Assembly: GCA_029975215.1 (NCBI GenBank)
Contig: JARKPO010000068.1
Coordinates: 62,001-126,000 of the forward strand
Reading direction: 5' to 3'
DNA length: 64,000 nucleotides
Source of the DNA: Levilinea sp.
GTDB lineage: Bacteria > Chloroflexota > Anaerolineae > Anaerolineales > Anaerolineaceae
Shown here: piece after piece, positions 23,086 to 32,923 of the stretch
How positions within the stretch are numbered: position 1 is the first letter of the stretch
How the letters are laid out: each line of letters begins with the position of its first letter
The notes under the pieces: generated by a model
Databases searched by the model: none
What the model saw: only the letters and a program-made list of their open reading frames with translations
What the model was told of the DNA's origin: nothing
Made by a program: the position numbers and the translations under genes

Positions 23086-24423
23086 ATGGACGCAAAAGAT
23101 CTATTAGCGCGCACCCGTGAAGATGGTGTGAAGTTCGTCTCCCTCCAGTTCACCGACGTCACCGGCTCGGTGAAAAGCCTTGACATCCCCGTGGAACAGC
23201 TTCCCGGCGCCCTGGAAAACGGCGTGTGGTTCGACGGCTCCTCGGTCGAAGGCTTCGCCCGCATTCAGGAAAGCGATATGCACCTGCGCGTAGATATGGA
23301 CACCTACGCTGTCCTCCCCTGGACTCCCGCCGAGCTGCGCCGCGCGCGCCTGTTCTGCGACATCTTCACCCCCGACGGCCAGCCCTTCCTCGGAGACCCG
23401 CGCGGCGCGCTCAAGCGCATGATCGCCAAGGTCGAGGCCCGCGGCTGGACCTATAACGTGGGCCCTGAACCAGAATTTTTCCTCATCAAGCGCAACGGCA
23501 GCGACACTATTCACCCCGTGCCCTTTGATGTCGGCGGTTATTTTGACTTCTCCCCCAATGACGACGCCGTGCGTGTGCGCTCCGAATTGATGGACGCTCT
23601 CAACACCATGGGACTGGAGATCGAGGTCGGACATCACGAAGTAGCCCTGGGCCAGCATGAAATTGATTTTCGCTTCGCCGATGCCCTGCGCACCGCCGAC
23701 AACGTCCTCACCCTCAAATACACCGTCAAAGCCATCGCCGCCCAGCACGGCCTGGTGGCCTCCTTCATGCCTAAGCCCATCTTCGGCATCAACGGCTCCG
23801 GCATGCATTGTCACCAGTCCCTGTTTGACGCCAACGGCCAGAACCTGTTCTTCGATCCCACCGATCCCTTCAACCTATCGCCCCTGGCCTACGGCTTCAT
23901 CAGCGGCCAGCTGGCCCATGCCCGCGCCCTTTCGGCCGTGGTGGCTCCCTCGGTCAACTCCTACAAGCGCCTTGTCCCCGGCTACGAAGCCCCCGTGTAC
24001 GTGGGTTGGGCCCAAACCAACCGCTCGGCCCTCATCCGCATCCCGCGCTTCACCAAAGGTCTGGATAAGGCCGTGCGCGCCGAGCTGCGCTGCCCCGATC
24101 CCTCCTGCAACCCCTACCTGGCCTTCGCCGCCATGCTGGGCGCCGCCCTGGACGGCATTGACCGCGGCCTCACCCCGCCCGCCCCGCTGCAGAATGTGAA
24201 CGTCTATCACCTCACCGCCGAAGAGCGCGCCGAATTGGGTGTGCGCGAACTGCCCGCCTCTCTGCGCGAAGCCTTGCAGGAGCTGGAACGCGATCCCGTC
24301 CTGCGCGATGCCCTGGGCGAAACCGTCTTCGAAGCCTTCTTCCGCGCCAAATGGGAAGAATGGGATCAATACCGCATTCATGTCATGGATTGGGAAGTTC
24401 AGCGATATTTGGAACTGGCCTGA
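23086..24423 (+). CDS. glnA: Glutamine synthetase, type I (GSI-alpha-like)
   Basis: 445 aa; ATG 23086 follows AAGGAGATTTGGT. The longer frame to 23023 runs through leader hairpins. Conserved motifs: WFDGSSVEGFARIQESDM, GPEPEFFLIK, NGSGMHCHQSL, and the substrate loop VNSYKRLVPGYEAPVYVGW. The C-terminal region (VYHLTAEERAELGVRELPAS) resembles Bacillus-type GSI-alpha, which is controlled by feedback and not by adenylylation. It makes glutamine from glutamate, ammonia and ATP in the cytoplasm. The long structured leader suggests RNA-level regulation. Confidence 0.96.
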   Translation: MDAKDLLARTREDGVKFVSLQFTDVTGSVKSLDIPVEQLPGALENGVWFDGSSVEGFARIQESDMHLRVDMDTYAVLPWTPAELRRARLFCDIFTPDGQPFLGDPRGALKRMIAKVEARGWTYNVGPEPEFFLIKRNGSDTIHPVPFDVGGYFDFSPNDDAVRVRSELMDALNTMGLEIEVGHHEVALGQHEIDFRFADALRTADNVLTLKYTVKAIAAQHGLVASFMPKPIFGINGSGMHCHQSLFDANGQNLFFDPTDPFNLSPLAYGFISGQLAHARALSAVVAPSVNSYKRLVPGYEAPVYVGWAQTNRSALIRIPRFTKGLDKAVRAELRCPDPSCNPYLAFAAMLGAALDGIDRGLTPPAPLQNVNVYHLTAEERAELGVRELPASLREALQELERDPVLRDALGETVFEAFFRAKWEEWDQYRIHVMDWEVQRYLELA

Positions 24424-24436
24424 GCCTATGGTTCCT

Positions 24437-24463
24437 GGGGCTGCCCCACGCCGGGGCGGCCCC
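24437..24463. terminator. Hairpin between convergent glnA and the thiolation gene
   Basis: GGGGCTGCCCC and GGGGCGGCCCC halves (24437-24447 / 24453-24463) form a GC-rich hairpin 14 bp after the glnA stop and 8 bp from the stop of the minus-strand gene. No clear T-run. Confidence 0.5.
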
Positions 24464-24470
24464 ATGTCTT

Positions 24471-25415
24471 TCACGCTTCGGGCGTGTGCCCCCCCACCAG
24501 GCGGCAGAACAGGCACAGCCCCGCCGTGGTGGTGGGCTGCCCGCAGCGCGGACAAAACTGCAGCGGCGGCTCTGGGTTCCCCTCCGCCGCGCTCACAAAG
24601 GCCCCCTGGGCTTTGGCTTTCAAAAAGGTGCTGTAAAAGCGCAGCTTAGACCCCGGCGACTGCTGCTCCAACTGGTTTAGCAGCGCCTTATTCACCAGAG
24701 ACGTGCTGCCCACCGCGTGGGGGCACTCTTCATAAACATATTCGATCCCGTTGAGAATGGCGTAGGCGGCCGTCTCGCGTTCATAAAAGCGGCACAGCGG
24801 CTTCACCTTGCGCGGGAAACCGGGGCTTTCGGGCAGCACCGGGCTTTGCCGCAGGAGCATATCCACCGACCAGCTCAAGGTGTTGTTAAACAGCACCGCC
24901 GCCTCATCATCCAGGTTGTGCCCAGTGGCCAGCACCCCGCAGCCCAGGCGCAGCGCCGCCTCATTCATCGAGTGACGCTTCACCACCCCGCACACCGAAC
25001 AGGCGCGGTGCCTTCCGCGTGCCGTGCGCGCCGCCATCTGCGGGATGGATTCACCGTAGCGATCCGGCACATGCGTCACCTCCAGCCGCAGTCTGCGCGC
25101 CGCGGCAAAAGCCTGCGCCAGCGCCATCGAATGGTCTGAATAGCCCTCGGCTTCTTCAATCCCCAGGTGAATGTACAGCCCCACCGTGTCGTAACCCAGC
25201 TTCGCCAGCACATCCCACAGCGCCAGCGAATCCTTGCCCCCTGAAACCGCCACCAGCACGCGTTCGTCCATCTTAAACATGCGGTACTTGTGAATGCTGC
25301 GCTCGGTCTGTTCCATAAACCATTCCGAAAAATGGCCCCTGCACAACGCCAGGTTGTGCTGCTTCATCTGCACCGCGGCCTTTTCACCGCACTTCTTGCA
25401 GCGCATCACATTCAT
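24471..25415 (-). CDS. tRNA 2-thiolation protein, TtuA/Ncs6 family
   Basis: 314 aa. N-terminal zinc site (Cys6, Cys9, Cys25, His28), PP-loop SGGKDS at 58-63, Cys139/Cys142 (CSVCGVVKRH) and Cys231 (EECPHAVG), the three cysteines expected to hold the [4Fe-4S] cluster of TtuA, and a C-terminal zinc finger (FCPRCGQ ... CLFC). It would adenylate a tRNA uridine (position 54 in TtuA) and insert sulfur. The start overlaps the stop of the upstream ubiquitin-like sulfur carrier gene by 4 nt, which supports the TtuA-TtuB pairing. Confidence 0.87.
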   Translation of the reverse strand: MNVMRCKKCGEKAAVQMKQHNLALCRGHFSEWFMEQTERSIHKYRMFKMDERVLVAVSGGKDSLALWDVLAKLGYDTVGLYIHLGIEEAEGYSDHSMALAQAFAAARRLRLEVTHVPDRYGESIPQMAARTARGRHRACSVCGVVKRHSMNEAALRLGCGVLATGHNLDDEAAVLFNNTLSWSVDMLLRQSPVLPESPGFPRKVKPLCRFYERETAAYAILNGIEYVYEECPHAVGSTSLVNKALLNQLEQQSPGSKLRFYSTFLKAKAQGAFVSAAEGNPEPPLQFCPRCGQPTTTAGLCLFCRLVGGHTPEA

Positions 25416-25618
25416 GCCCGTCCCCCCGAAATCACCGCAATCAACTGCGCCTGATCCCCATCGCGCAGCAGAGCATCGTCGGTCAGCAGTTCGCCATCGC
25501 GCAGCACCAAATGCGTCTCGGATGACAGCCCCAAGCGCGCCAACGCCGCCGCCACGGTGATTTTCTTCCTATCCTCAATGCGGTGTTCCTGCTTGCGTAG
25601 AATTAAAATAATGGCCAC
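25412..25618 (-). CDS. Ubiquitin-like sulfur carrier (TtuB/MoaD/ThiS type)
   Basis: 68 aa, beta-grasp-sized. It ends ISGGRA: a Gly-Gly followed by two residues, so either Arg-Ala is trimmed before activation or the GG is used differently; usual carriers end exactly in GG. The second GTG (25618, MAIILILRK) is chosen because AGGAGG lies 5 nt upstream; the first GTG (25624) overlaps that site. The adjacent, overlapping TtuA-like gene indicates it delivers sulfur for tRNA thiolation. Confidence 0.78.
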   Translation of the reverse strand: MAIILILRKQEHRIEDRKKITVAAALARLGLSSETHLVLRDGELLTDDALLRDGDQAQLIAVISGGRA

Positions 25619-25815
25619 GAGCACCTCCTAAAGGTATTGTACCATGCCGCACGCAGCCAAATTCGCCCTCTGAAATGGATCGGCTTTCACCAAAATGGCG
25701 TACAATAAAATTGTTGCTGTTCGGCAACAGACGCCGTGTTCAACATTTTCATTCTATTTCTGGTGACTCATGGCCTTATCCGTATCGGTCGATCACCGTC
25801 TATCGGGGGAGCAAC

Positions 25816-28800
25816 TTGTCGGTTGAAGAGCAACGACCAGGTCTTTCGGGCAGCCGTGCAGCACCCCAGCTGCGGGCGCGTTACATGCGGCCTATCACGG
25901 CCAGTGTAGCGCTGGTTTGGCTTGTCATGGCCGCCTGGATTCTGAACACCGCCCTGGGGCAGATCCACCAGCGCGGAGAAGCCCAACTTTTGTTGGCCGC
26001 GCGCGCCACTCAAACCCGCCTCCTGGACTGGTCGCGCGAACGTCTGACCCTGGCCTGTGCGGCGGCGGCCCAGCCCGAGGTGCGCAGCTTTGCCCGCCAG
26101 CCCTCCAGCCAAACCGCCCCAGTGGCCGAGGCCATGTCCCCCTTTACTCACCCCAAACCCACTGCTCTGGCTGACGGCTGGCATGTGTCGCACCTCGGCG
26201 GAGGTTCGTTGGGCAGCCTGGATCTTTCGACCCTGGCCCCTCCTTCCGCCGCTCTCATGCGCGGCGAACCCGAATTTCAGTTCACCCGCCCCGCTGGTGA
26301 ACCCCTGTGGATCGCCGCCTGCCCCGTCCGCGACCCCTTGGGGTTCCGCACCGTGGGTATCGTGCGCCTGGGCGGCAACATCAATTTGATCCAATCCCGC
26401 CTGATCCACATGCGCGACACGGGCGGGATGGACCTGGACATCTGGGTCTTTGATCAGCAAGGTGAAGTCATCGCCATGCCTCCCGAGGTTGCAGCCGCAC
26501 CCAGCAATGCTGCTCTCCAAGACCTGCTTTCGCATCCAGCCGCCAAACGCCAGTCCCTGCCCGCCGGAGTGCTCACCGCATCCCCAGCCCAAGCGGTGTG
26601 GGTGAGCCTGCCCGAATACGCGCTGAGCGTGGTTGCCGTGCAGGATAACACCAGCTTTTACCGCCCCCTGCGCGAGCTGATCCTGCTGCTGGTGCTTTCC
26701 GGCCTGGCCCTAACCGCCGCTGCGGCCCTGTCCAGCGCCTATCTGGCGCGCGGATCGGCCCGCCGCCTGGCAGCCCTCACCACCGCTGCCGAGCAAAGCG
26801 CCGCTGGCGGCCCTGACATCGTTTTTGATTCAGCCCCGCCGCTCGAATTCACCGCCCTGGCCAACGCCCTCAACACCCTGCAAAACCAGTTAAACGCCGC
26901 CGCCCGCAGCTTACAAAGCCAGTTGCAGCGGGAAAAAAGCGCCCACACTCGCACCCGCGAACGGTTAACCCTGGAGACCGCCCAGCGAAAAAAGGCAGAA
27001 GATGCCCTGCGCGTCCAGCAGCAGCTTTTCAACCTCGGACCGGTCATGATTCTGCGCCGGCCGGCCGTAGGCGGACGCTACGCCCTGTTGGCCACCGATA
27101 ACCTGCGCCAATTGGGCCATCCCGCCGAAGACTTCCGCCAGGGCAAAATTTCCCTCTCGCGCCTGATCCACCCCGAAGACCGCTCCCTGGTGGAAGCCCG
27201 CATCCGCGAATACGACTGGTCTGCCCCCGCCCCCCTCGAACAGGATTACCGCGTGGTTCTGCCCTCTGGCGAGGTGCGCTGGCTGCACGATACCACCTAT
27301 TTACGCCCCGACGCCAGCGGGGAGACCCTGGTGTACGATTCGTACCTGCTGGACGTCACCCGCCAAAAACTGGCCGAGCGCCTGGTGGCCGAGAACGAAG
27401 CCCTCTTCCGCACCCTCATTCACCAGATCCCTGATTTCCTGCAAGTGTGGGATCTGCAAAATCACCGCTCGTTGTTCTGCAACCGGGGAGAATTCCTGGG
27501 GCGGGCTGCGGAATCCTTCTTCGCCCGCGAACAGTGGATCCATTTTGTCCACCCTCAGGATCAAACCAGGGTACAGCACGCCTGGCAGTCGGCCCATCAG
27601 GAATATCAATCCGCTGTGGAGTTCCGCCTTCAACGCCAGGATAACAGCTACGCCTGGTATGAAATGCGCCTGCGCCCGCTGCTCACCCCCAACAGCCCCG
27701 CTGCCCAATACCTGCTCATCCTCCTGTCCGAAATTGACTCGCGCAAGATGGTAGAACTTCAGCTGCGCCAATCGGAAACCAAACTGCGCGGACTGATCGA
27801 GCAATCCGAAGACGGCATCCTTCTGGCCGACTCCGACGGCTCGATCCTGGAATGGAACCGCGGGCAGGAACGCCTCACCGGGGCGCGCCGCGAAGATGCC
27901 TTGGGCCGAAAAACCTGGGAGATGACCGCCGCCCTGTGGCCAGCGCGCGAGAAAACCACCAGCGTCTTACGCAGCCTCCGCGACCAGACCCTGCTCACCT
28001 ATGAAAAGTTGCGCCAAACCGGCCAAAGCCAGCAAAGCGAATTGACCCTGCGCACCCCCGAAGGCGGCCAGCGCGTTCTGCAAACCCTCACCTTCCCCAT
28101 TCATCTGGACAGCCGCATCATCTTTGGGGCCATCACCCGCGACATCTCTGAATTTAAACAGGCCCAGCAAAAATTGCAGGAGTACGCCCGTGAATTGGAA
28201 GATCTGAACGAAGAAGCGCGCCAATTTGTGTACATCATCTCCCACGATCTGCGCGCCCCCCTGGTCAACCTGAAAGGCTACTCCGCTGAAATCCGCCGCG
28301 CTCTGGAAAGCCTCAACGATCTGTCTCATGCAGTCCTGCCTGCCCTGGATGACAAACGCGCCCGCGAACTGCAAGCGCAGCTCACCACCGACCTGCCTGA
28401 AGCCCTGGAATTTATTGATTCCTCCGTCATCCGCATGGATCATTACATCAACGCCCTGCTCAAGCTCTCCCGCGAGGGACGCCGCGAACTGAAATTTGAA
28501 CGAGTCGACATGAACGCCCTGATCGCCTCCACCCTGGAATCCCTCTCTCACCAGCTCACCTCGCGTGGCGTGAAGGTGCATGTCGGACAGCTCCCCACCC
28601 TCACGGCAGACCGTACCGCCCTGGAGCAGGTGTTTGGCAACCTGATTAACAACGCCGTCATCTATTTGGATCCCAAACGCCCCGGCGAATTGGACATTCG
28701 CGCCGAACACACCCCCGAAGGCTTCTTGTTTCAAGTGCGCGATAACGGGCGCGGCATTAGCCCGGAGGACCTGCCCCTGGTATTTTTGCCCTTCCGCCGC

Positions 28801-28944
28801 GGCAAAGCCTCCGACGTCCCCGGCGAAGGGCTGGGGCTGGCCGTGGTGCAGGCCCTCGTCCGCCGACACGGCGGGCGCATCTGGGTGGAATCTACACCCG
28901 ATAAAGGCACCACCTTCTTCATCAACATCCCAGCCCACTTGTAG
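25816..28944 (+). CDS. Membrane sensor histidine kinase with multiple PAS domains
   Basis: About 1042 aa. TM1 near residue 25-45, an extracytoplasmic sensor region of about 230 residues, TM2 near 290-310 (LRELILLLVLSGLALTAAAA), a coiled linker, three PAS-like domains (about 395-770), HisKA with phosphoacceptor His810 (ISHDLRAPL) and HATPase with NLINNA, DNGRGI and GEGLGLAVV. The frame is open to 25675, but the first 47 codons have low GC third positions and contain a possible -10 (TACAAT 25701). TTG 25816 has GGGGGAG 5 nt upstream and is preferred. The gene 14 nt downstream encodes a response-regulator diguanylate cyclase, its likely partner. Confidence 0.87.
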   Translation: MSVEEQRPGLSGSRAAPQLRARYMRPITASVALVWLVMAAWILNTALGQIHQRGEAQLLLAARATQTRLLDWSRERLTLACAAAAQPEVRSFARQPSSQTAPVAEAMSPFTHPKPTALADGWHVSHLGGGSLGSLDLSTLAPPSAALMRGEPEFQFTRPAGEPLWIAACPVRDPLGFRTVGIVRLGGNINLIQSRLIHMRDTGGMDLDIWVFDQQGEVIAMPPEVAAAPSNAALQDLLSHPAAKRQSLPAGVLTASPAQAVWVSLPEYALSVVAVQDNTSFYRPLRELILLLVLSGLALTAAAALSSAYLARGSARRLAALTTAAEQSAAGGPDIVFDSAPPLEFTALANALNTLQNQLNAAARSLQSQLQREKSAHTRTRERLTLETAQRKKAEDALRVQQQLFNLGPVMILRRPAVGGRYALLATDNLRQLGHPAEDFRQGKISLSRLIHPEDRSLVEARIREYDWSAPAPLEQDYRVVLPSGEVRWLHDTTYLRPDASGETLVYDSYLLDVTRQKLAERLVAENEALFRTLIHQIPDFLQVWDLQNHRSLFCNRGEFLGRAAESFFAREQWIHFVHPQDQTRVQHAWQSAHQEYQSAVEFRLQRQDNSYAWYEMRLRPLLTPNSPAAQYLLILLSEIDSRKMVELQLRQSETKLRGLIEQSEDGILLADSDGSILEWNRGQERLTGARREDALGRKTWEMTAALWPAREKTTSVLRSLRDQTLLTYEKLRQTGQSQQSELTLRTPEGGQRVLQTLTFPIHLDSRIIFGAITRDISEFKQAQQKLQEYARELEDLNEEARQFVYIISHDLRAPLVNLKGYSAEIRRALESLNDLSHAVLPALDDKRARELQAQLTTDLPEALEFIDSSVIRMDHYINALLKLSREGRRELKFERVDMNALIASTLESLSHQLTSRGVKVHVGQLPTLTADRTALEQVFGNLINNAVIYLDPKRPGELDIRAEHTPEGFLFQVRDNGRGISPEDLPLVFLPFRRGKASDVPGEGLGLAVVQALVRRHGGRIWVESTPDKGTTFFINIPAHL

Positions 28945-28958
28945 CCTCTTTGGAGTAG

Positions 28959-31583
28959 ATGATGAGCGCAAACCCCAAAATTCGTGTTCTCGCCATCGAA
29001 GATGATCTCGGCCTCTCGCGCCTCATCCAGCGGCGCCTGGAGCGCGCCGGATACGAAGTGGAATGCGTCCCCAGCGCCGAAGAAGGCTTGCAGCGTTGGG
29101 CCGAGGGCGGTTTTCAGATCCTGCTCACCGACCACATCCTGCCCAACAAAACCGGCCTGGATGTGCTGCGCGCCCTGGGTGAAATGGGTGATATGCCCCC
29201 CGCGGTGATGATCACCGGCGGCGGCAACGAACATGTGGCGGTCGAAGCTCTCAAGCTGGGCGCGTCTGAATATATCGTCAAAGACACCGCCGGTAATTTT
29301 CTAGACCTGCTGCCCACCGTGCTGGAACAGGTGCTGCGCCAGGCACAGGTACGCCAGGAACACCGCGCTGCTGTCGAAGCCCTGCGCGCCAGCGAAGACC
29401 GCTACCGTTCTGTGGTTGAAGATCAAACGGATCTGATCTTCCGCGCCAACACCCAGGGCAGCATCACCTTTGCCAACCCGGCCTTTCGCCGCTTCTTTGA
29501 TTTTCCCGAGGGCATGCCCGAAATTCCAATGGAGGCCTCCCCCTTTGCCGCCGACCGTGCGCGCCTGATTCAGTTAGCGTCCCAATTAACCCCCGATAAC
29601 GCCACCGTCTCCATCGAACAGCACATTCAGGATAAACGTCTGGGCGATCACCGCATCAACTGGACCTTCCGCGGCATTTTCGACCGCAGCGGCACACTGC
29701 TTGAAGTGCAGGGCGTGGGCTGGGATATCACCGAGCGCTACGCCATGGAAGAACAGCTCCGCCAAAGTGAACTGAAACTGCGCACCCTCTTCCAACGCTC
29801 GAACGATTTCTTATTCCTGACCGACGAAACCGGCCACATCACCAATTGGAACGCCGCTGGCGAAGCCCTGACCGGTTTCTCCTTCACTGATGTGGCAGGA
29901 AAATACATCTGGGATGTTCAATACCAGTTGATCCACCCGGAAAACCGCTCACCCGAAAAATATCAAAAGATCTATTCCGCTCTCTCGCGGCTGCTCACCG
30001 CAGATGGTCCTGATGACAACGGCAGAATTGTCGAATCGGAGCTGCACGCCAAAGACGGCTCCATTCGCATCGCCCAACAAAAAATCACCGTCATTCCCAC
30101 TCAAAAAGGGCGAAACCTCTTTGGCATCATCCGCGACATCACCGAAATCGCCCACGCCGCCCGCGAACTGCGCGAACGCGATCTGCGGCTGCGCATGATC
30201 GCCGATAATATCCTGGATGTCATCTGCGAAACTGACCTGAACGGTGAGCTGCGTTATATCACTCCCTCCAGCCTGGCTGTGTTTGGCTCCCTGCCAGAAA
30301 CCCTGCTGGGCATGTCCATCCAGCGATTCTTCGCTCACGCTGACCAACCGGATTTCGGCGCGTTCCTGGCACAAGTTACCAGTCAAAACATCCCGGGCAA
30401 GATCGAACACCGCTTCCAACGCCCCGACGGCTCTCTCATTTGGCTGGAATCCATCGCCAGCCCGCTGAAAAATGAAGCCGGGGGCCTGGCCGGAATCGTC
30501 ATCAATTCGCGCGACATCACCCAACGCAAAGAGGCCGAAGAATCGCTGCATGTTTTGAACCAGGAGCTGTCCACTTGGGTGTCTGAGTTGGAACACCGCA
30601 ACAGCGAAGTCACCACCATCAACGAGATGGGCGAAATGCTGCAAAGCTGCCAATCCTGGCCAGACGCCTTTCAAGTAGTCAGCCGCTATACCCAGCGTCT
30701 TTTCCCATCCCAGGCCGGTGCCTTATTCTCCTACACCGAATCCAAAGAATGGATGGAAGCCGCCGTCACATGGGGCAGCCCGCAGCAGACCGTGCTCAGC
30801 TTAGGGCCGCAGGATTGCTGGGCGCTGCGGCGCGGCCGCATCCACCGCCTGGACCCCACCCAAAGCCCCCTGTTTTGCGCCCACAGCCAAAAACCCGCCC
30901 CCGGAGAAATCACCCTTCATTCCATCTGTATCCCCCTCATCGCCCAAACCGAATCGCTGGGAATTTTCTATCTGGAGCTGGCCCCCGGCCAGACCCTGAG
31001 TCATTGGGAAGCCCTGGCAGTCATGGTGGCCGACCGCATTGCCCTGGCCCTGGCCAACCTGGGCCTGCGCGTCACCCTGCACGAACAGGCCATCCGCGAC
31101 CCCCTCACCAAATGCTTCAACCGCCGTTTTATGGAAGCCACCCTGGAGCGCGAAATCACCTCGGCCCAGCGTCACCAGCGCCCGCTGGCCCTGATCATGC
31201 TGGATATTGACCACTTCAAGCACTTCAATGATCATTTCAGCTACGCAGCAGGAGACACGCTATTGGTGGAATTGGCCGATCTGCTGCTGCACAATGTGCG
31301 TTCCAGCGATGTGGTTTGCCGTTACGGCGGCGAAGAATTTATGCTCATTTTGCTGGAATCCACCCTCGATAACGCCCTGCGGCGCGCCAACGAAATTCAA
31401 ATCCTCATCCGCAACCTGCGCATCATCCACCGCGGCCAACCGCTGGGGGCGGTGACGGTTTCGCTGGGTGTAGCGGCCTTCCCGCAGCACGGCACCACCG
31501 GCGAAGAGCTGCTGCGCTCGGTAGATACTGCCCTGCACCACGCCAAAAACACCGGCCGCGACCGCATCAGCATCGCAGAATGA
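28959..31583 (+). CDS. Response regulator with PAS, GAF and GGDEF domains (diguanylate cyclase)
   Basis: 874 aa. REC domain (about 8-125) with acidic IEDD and phosphoacceptor Asp58 (LLTDHILP). Three PAS domains follow (about 145-265, 280-400, 415-530), then a GAF-like region (about 560-690) and GGDEF. The active loop is RYGGEEF near 790 and the inhibitory I-site RSSD sits five residues before it, so an active, feedback-inhibited cyclic-di-GMP synthase is expected. No EAL domain. GGAG precedes two adjacent ATGs (28959, 28962). It lies 14 nt after the kinase gene. Confidence 0.92.
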   Translation: MMSANPKIRVLAIEDDLGLSRLIQRRLERAGYEVECVPSAEEGLQRWAEGGFQILLTDHILPNKTGLDVLRALGEMGDMPPAVMITGGGNEHVAVEALKLGASEYIVKDTAGNFLDLLPTVLEQVLRQAQVRQEHRAAVEALRASEDRYRSVVEDQTDLIFRANTQGSITFANPAFRRFFDFPEGMPEIPMEASPFAADRARLIQLASQLTPDNATVSIEQHIQDKRLGDHRINWTFRGIFDRSGTLLEVQGVGWDITERYAMEEQLRQSELKLRTLFQRSNDFLFLTDETGHITNWNAAGEALTGFSFTDVAGKYIWDVQYQLIHPENRSPEKYQKIYSALSRLLTADGPDDNGRIVESELHAKDGSIRIAQQKITVIPTQKGRNLFGIIRDITEIAHAARELRERDLRLRMIADNILDVICETDLNGELRYITPSSLAVFGSLPETLLGMSIQRFFAHADQPDFGAFLAQVTSQNIPGKIEHRFQRPDGSLIWLESIASPLKNEAGGLAGIVINSRDITQRKEAEESLHVLNQELSTWVSELEHRNSEVTTINEMGEMLQSCQSWPDAFQVVSRYTQRLFPSQAGALFSYTESKEWMEAAVTWGSPQQTVLSLGPQDCWALRRGRIHRLDPTQSPLFCAHSQKPAPGEITLHSICIPLIAQTESLGIFYLELAPGQTLSHWEALAVMVADRIALALANLGLRVTLHEQAIRDPLTKCFNRRFMEATLEREITSAQRHQRPLALIMLDIDHFKHFNDHFSYAAGDTLLVELADLLLHNVRSSDVVCRYGGEEFMLILLESTLDNALRRANEIQILIRNLRIIHRGQPLGAVTVSLGVAAFPQHGTTGEELLRSVDTALHHAKNTGRDRISIAE

Positions 31584-31590
31584 CCCCCCG

Positions 31591-32799
31591 TTACCCCCCG
31601 AAATTCTTCAAAGCCATCTCGGCGATGGCCTCGCCAATGCGGATGGAGGCGGTGGCAGCCGGGGAGGGCGCGTTCAGTACATGCACCATGCCCTCAGCTT
31701 CCACAATGCGGAAATCATCCACCAGCATGCCGTTAGGCTCCAATGCCTGCGCGCGTACGCCCGCCCCCCCGCGGCGCAGATCTGCTTCGCGCAGCTCGGG
31801 CAGCAGCCTTTGCAGCGCGCGCGTAAAGGCCTTTTTGGAGAATGAACGGTAAAACTCACCCAGGCCAGTCTTCCAATACTTCATAGACATGCGCCAGAAC
31901 CCGCTGTAACCAGCGTATTCCAGCACATCCCGCGGCGAAAAGCTCCAGCGTGTGTACCCTTCACGTTTAAAGGATAGGACTGCATTGGGACCGGCTTCCA
32001 CCCCACCTTTGGCCATGCGGGTGAAATGCACCCCCAGGAACGGAAAGCGCGGGTCCGGCACGGGGTAAATCAAATTGCGCACCAGATGCGCCTTTTCAGG
32101 CACAATTTCATAATATTCACCGCGGAAGGGGATAATTTGCAGCTTGGGGTCCAAACCGCACAGGCGCGCAATGCGGTCCGACTGTAAACCGCCGCAGTTG
32201 ATCAGATTGCGGCAGTGAAGGGCGCCCTGGTTGGTCTCAATGACAAACTGCCCCCCATCGCGCTTTACCCCCAAAAAGCGCGTGCCGGTTAAAATGCGCC
32301 CGCCGCCCGCCTGCACCCGCCGCGCGTAAGCCTCCACCACCTGGGTGTAATTGACAATGCCGGTCTGCGGCACAAACAGCCCCGCGATGCCCGCCGCGTG
32401 CGGCTCGTATTCGCCAATTTCTTCGGCCTGCAGACGCCGCATCCCGTCCAGTCCGTTGGCCCGCCCCCGCTCGGTGAGCATTTCCAGAGCGGGCATCTCG
32501 CCGGGACGGGTGGCTACCACAACCTTACCGCAGGTCTCGTGAGGAATGTCCTCTGCCTCACAGAAGTCCAGCAGAGCGCGGCGGCCTTCAATGCACAGGC
32601 GCGCCTTCAACGAGCCGGGCTTATAGTACAACCCCGAATGGATCACCCCACTGTTGTGGCCGGTCTGGTGGCGGGCCAGGCCCTCTTCGGCCTCGATCAC
32701 CGTCACGCGTAAATGCCGCCCGCAGGTTAATGCCATCGCGGTGGCCATACCCACCACCCCGCCGCCGACAATGGTAACATCGCACACGCCGTCGCTCAT
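31591..32799 (-). CDS. lhgO: L-2-hydroxyglutarate oxidase (LhgO family)
   Basis: 402 aa FAD-dependent oxidoreductase. It begins MSDGVCDVTIVGGGVVGMAT (dinucleotide-binding fold) with HQTGHNSGVIHSGLYYKPGS, a hallmark of L-2-hydroxyglutarate oxidases, and FRGEYYEI and PVPDPRFPFLGVHFTR further on. It oxidises L-2-hydroxyglutarate to 2-oxoglutarate, passing electrons to quinone or oxygen. ATG 32799 has AAAGGA upstream; the 47 extra codons to 32940 are untranslated. It converges with the GGDEF gene, 7 bp apart. Confidence 0.92.
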   Translation of the reverse strand: MSDGVCDVTIVGGGVVGMATAMALTCGRHLRVTVIEAEEGLARHQTGHNSGVIHSGLYYKPGSLKARLCIEGRRALLDFCEAEDIPHETCGKVVVATRPGEMPALEMLTERGRANGLDGMRRLQAEEIGEYEPHAAGIAGLFVPQTGIVNYTQVVEAYARRVQAGGGRILTGTRFLGVKRDGGQFVIETNQGALHCRNLINCGGLQSDRIARLCGLDPKLQIIPFRGEYYEIVPEKAHLVRNLIYPVPDPRFPFLGVHFTRMAKGGVEAGPNAVLSFKREGYTRWSFSPRDVLEYAGYSGFWRMSMKYWKTGLGEFYRSFSKKAFTRALQRLLPELREADLRRGGAGVRAQALEPNGMLVDDFRIVEAEGMVHVLNAPSPAATASIRIGEAIAEMALKNFGG

Positions 32800-32923
32800 A
32801 TCCCCGTCCTTTGGTTCGTCATTGGATCCAAGGTATCCACGGCTAAATTGTACAGAAGAATGGTCAAAAATGCAAAATGTGTTCCCCCGCGTGTCCCTGC
32901 CTGAGTGTGATACAATCCACCCC

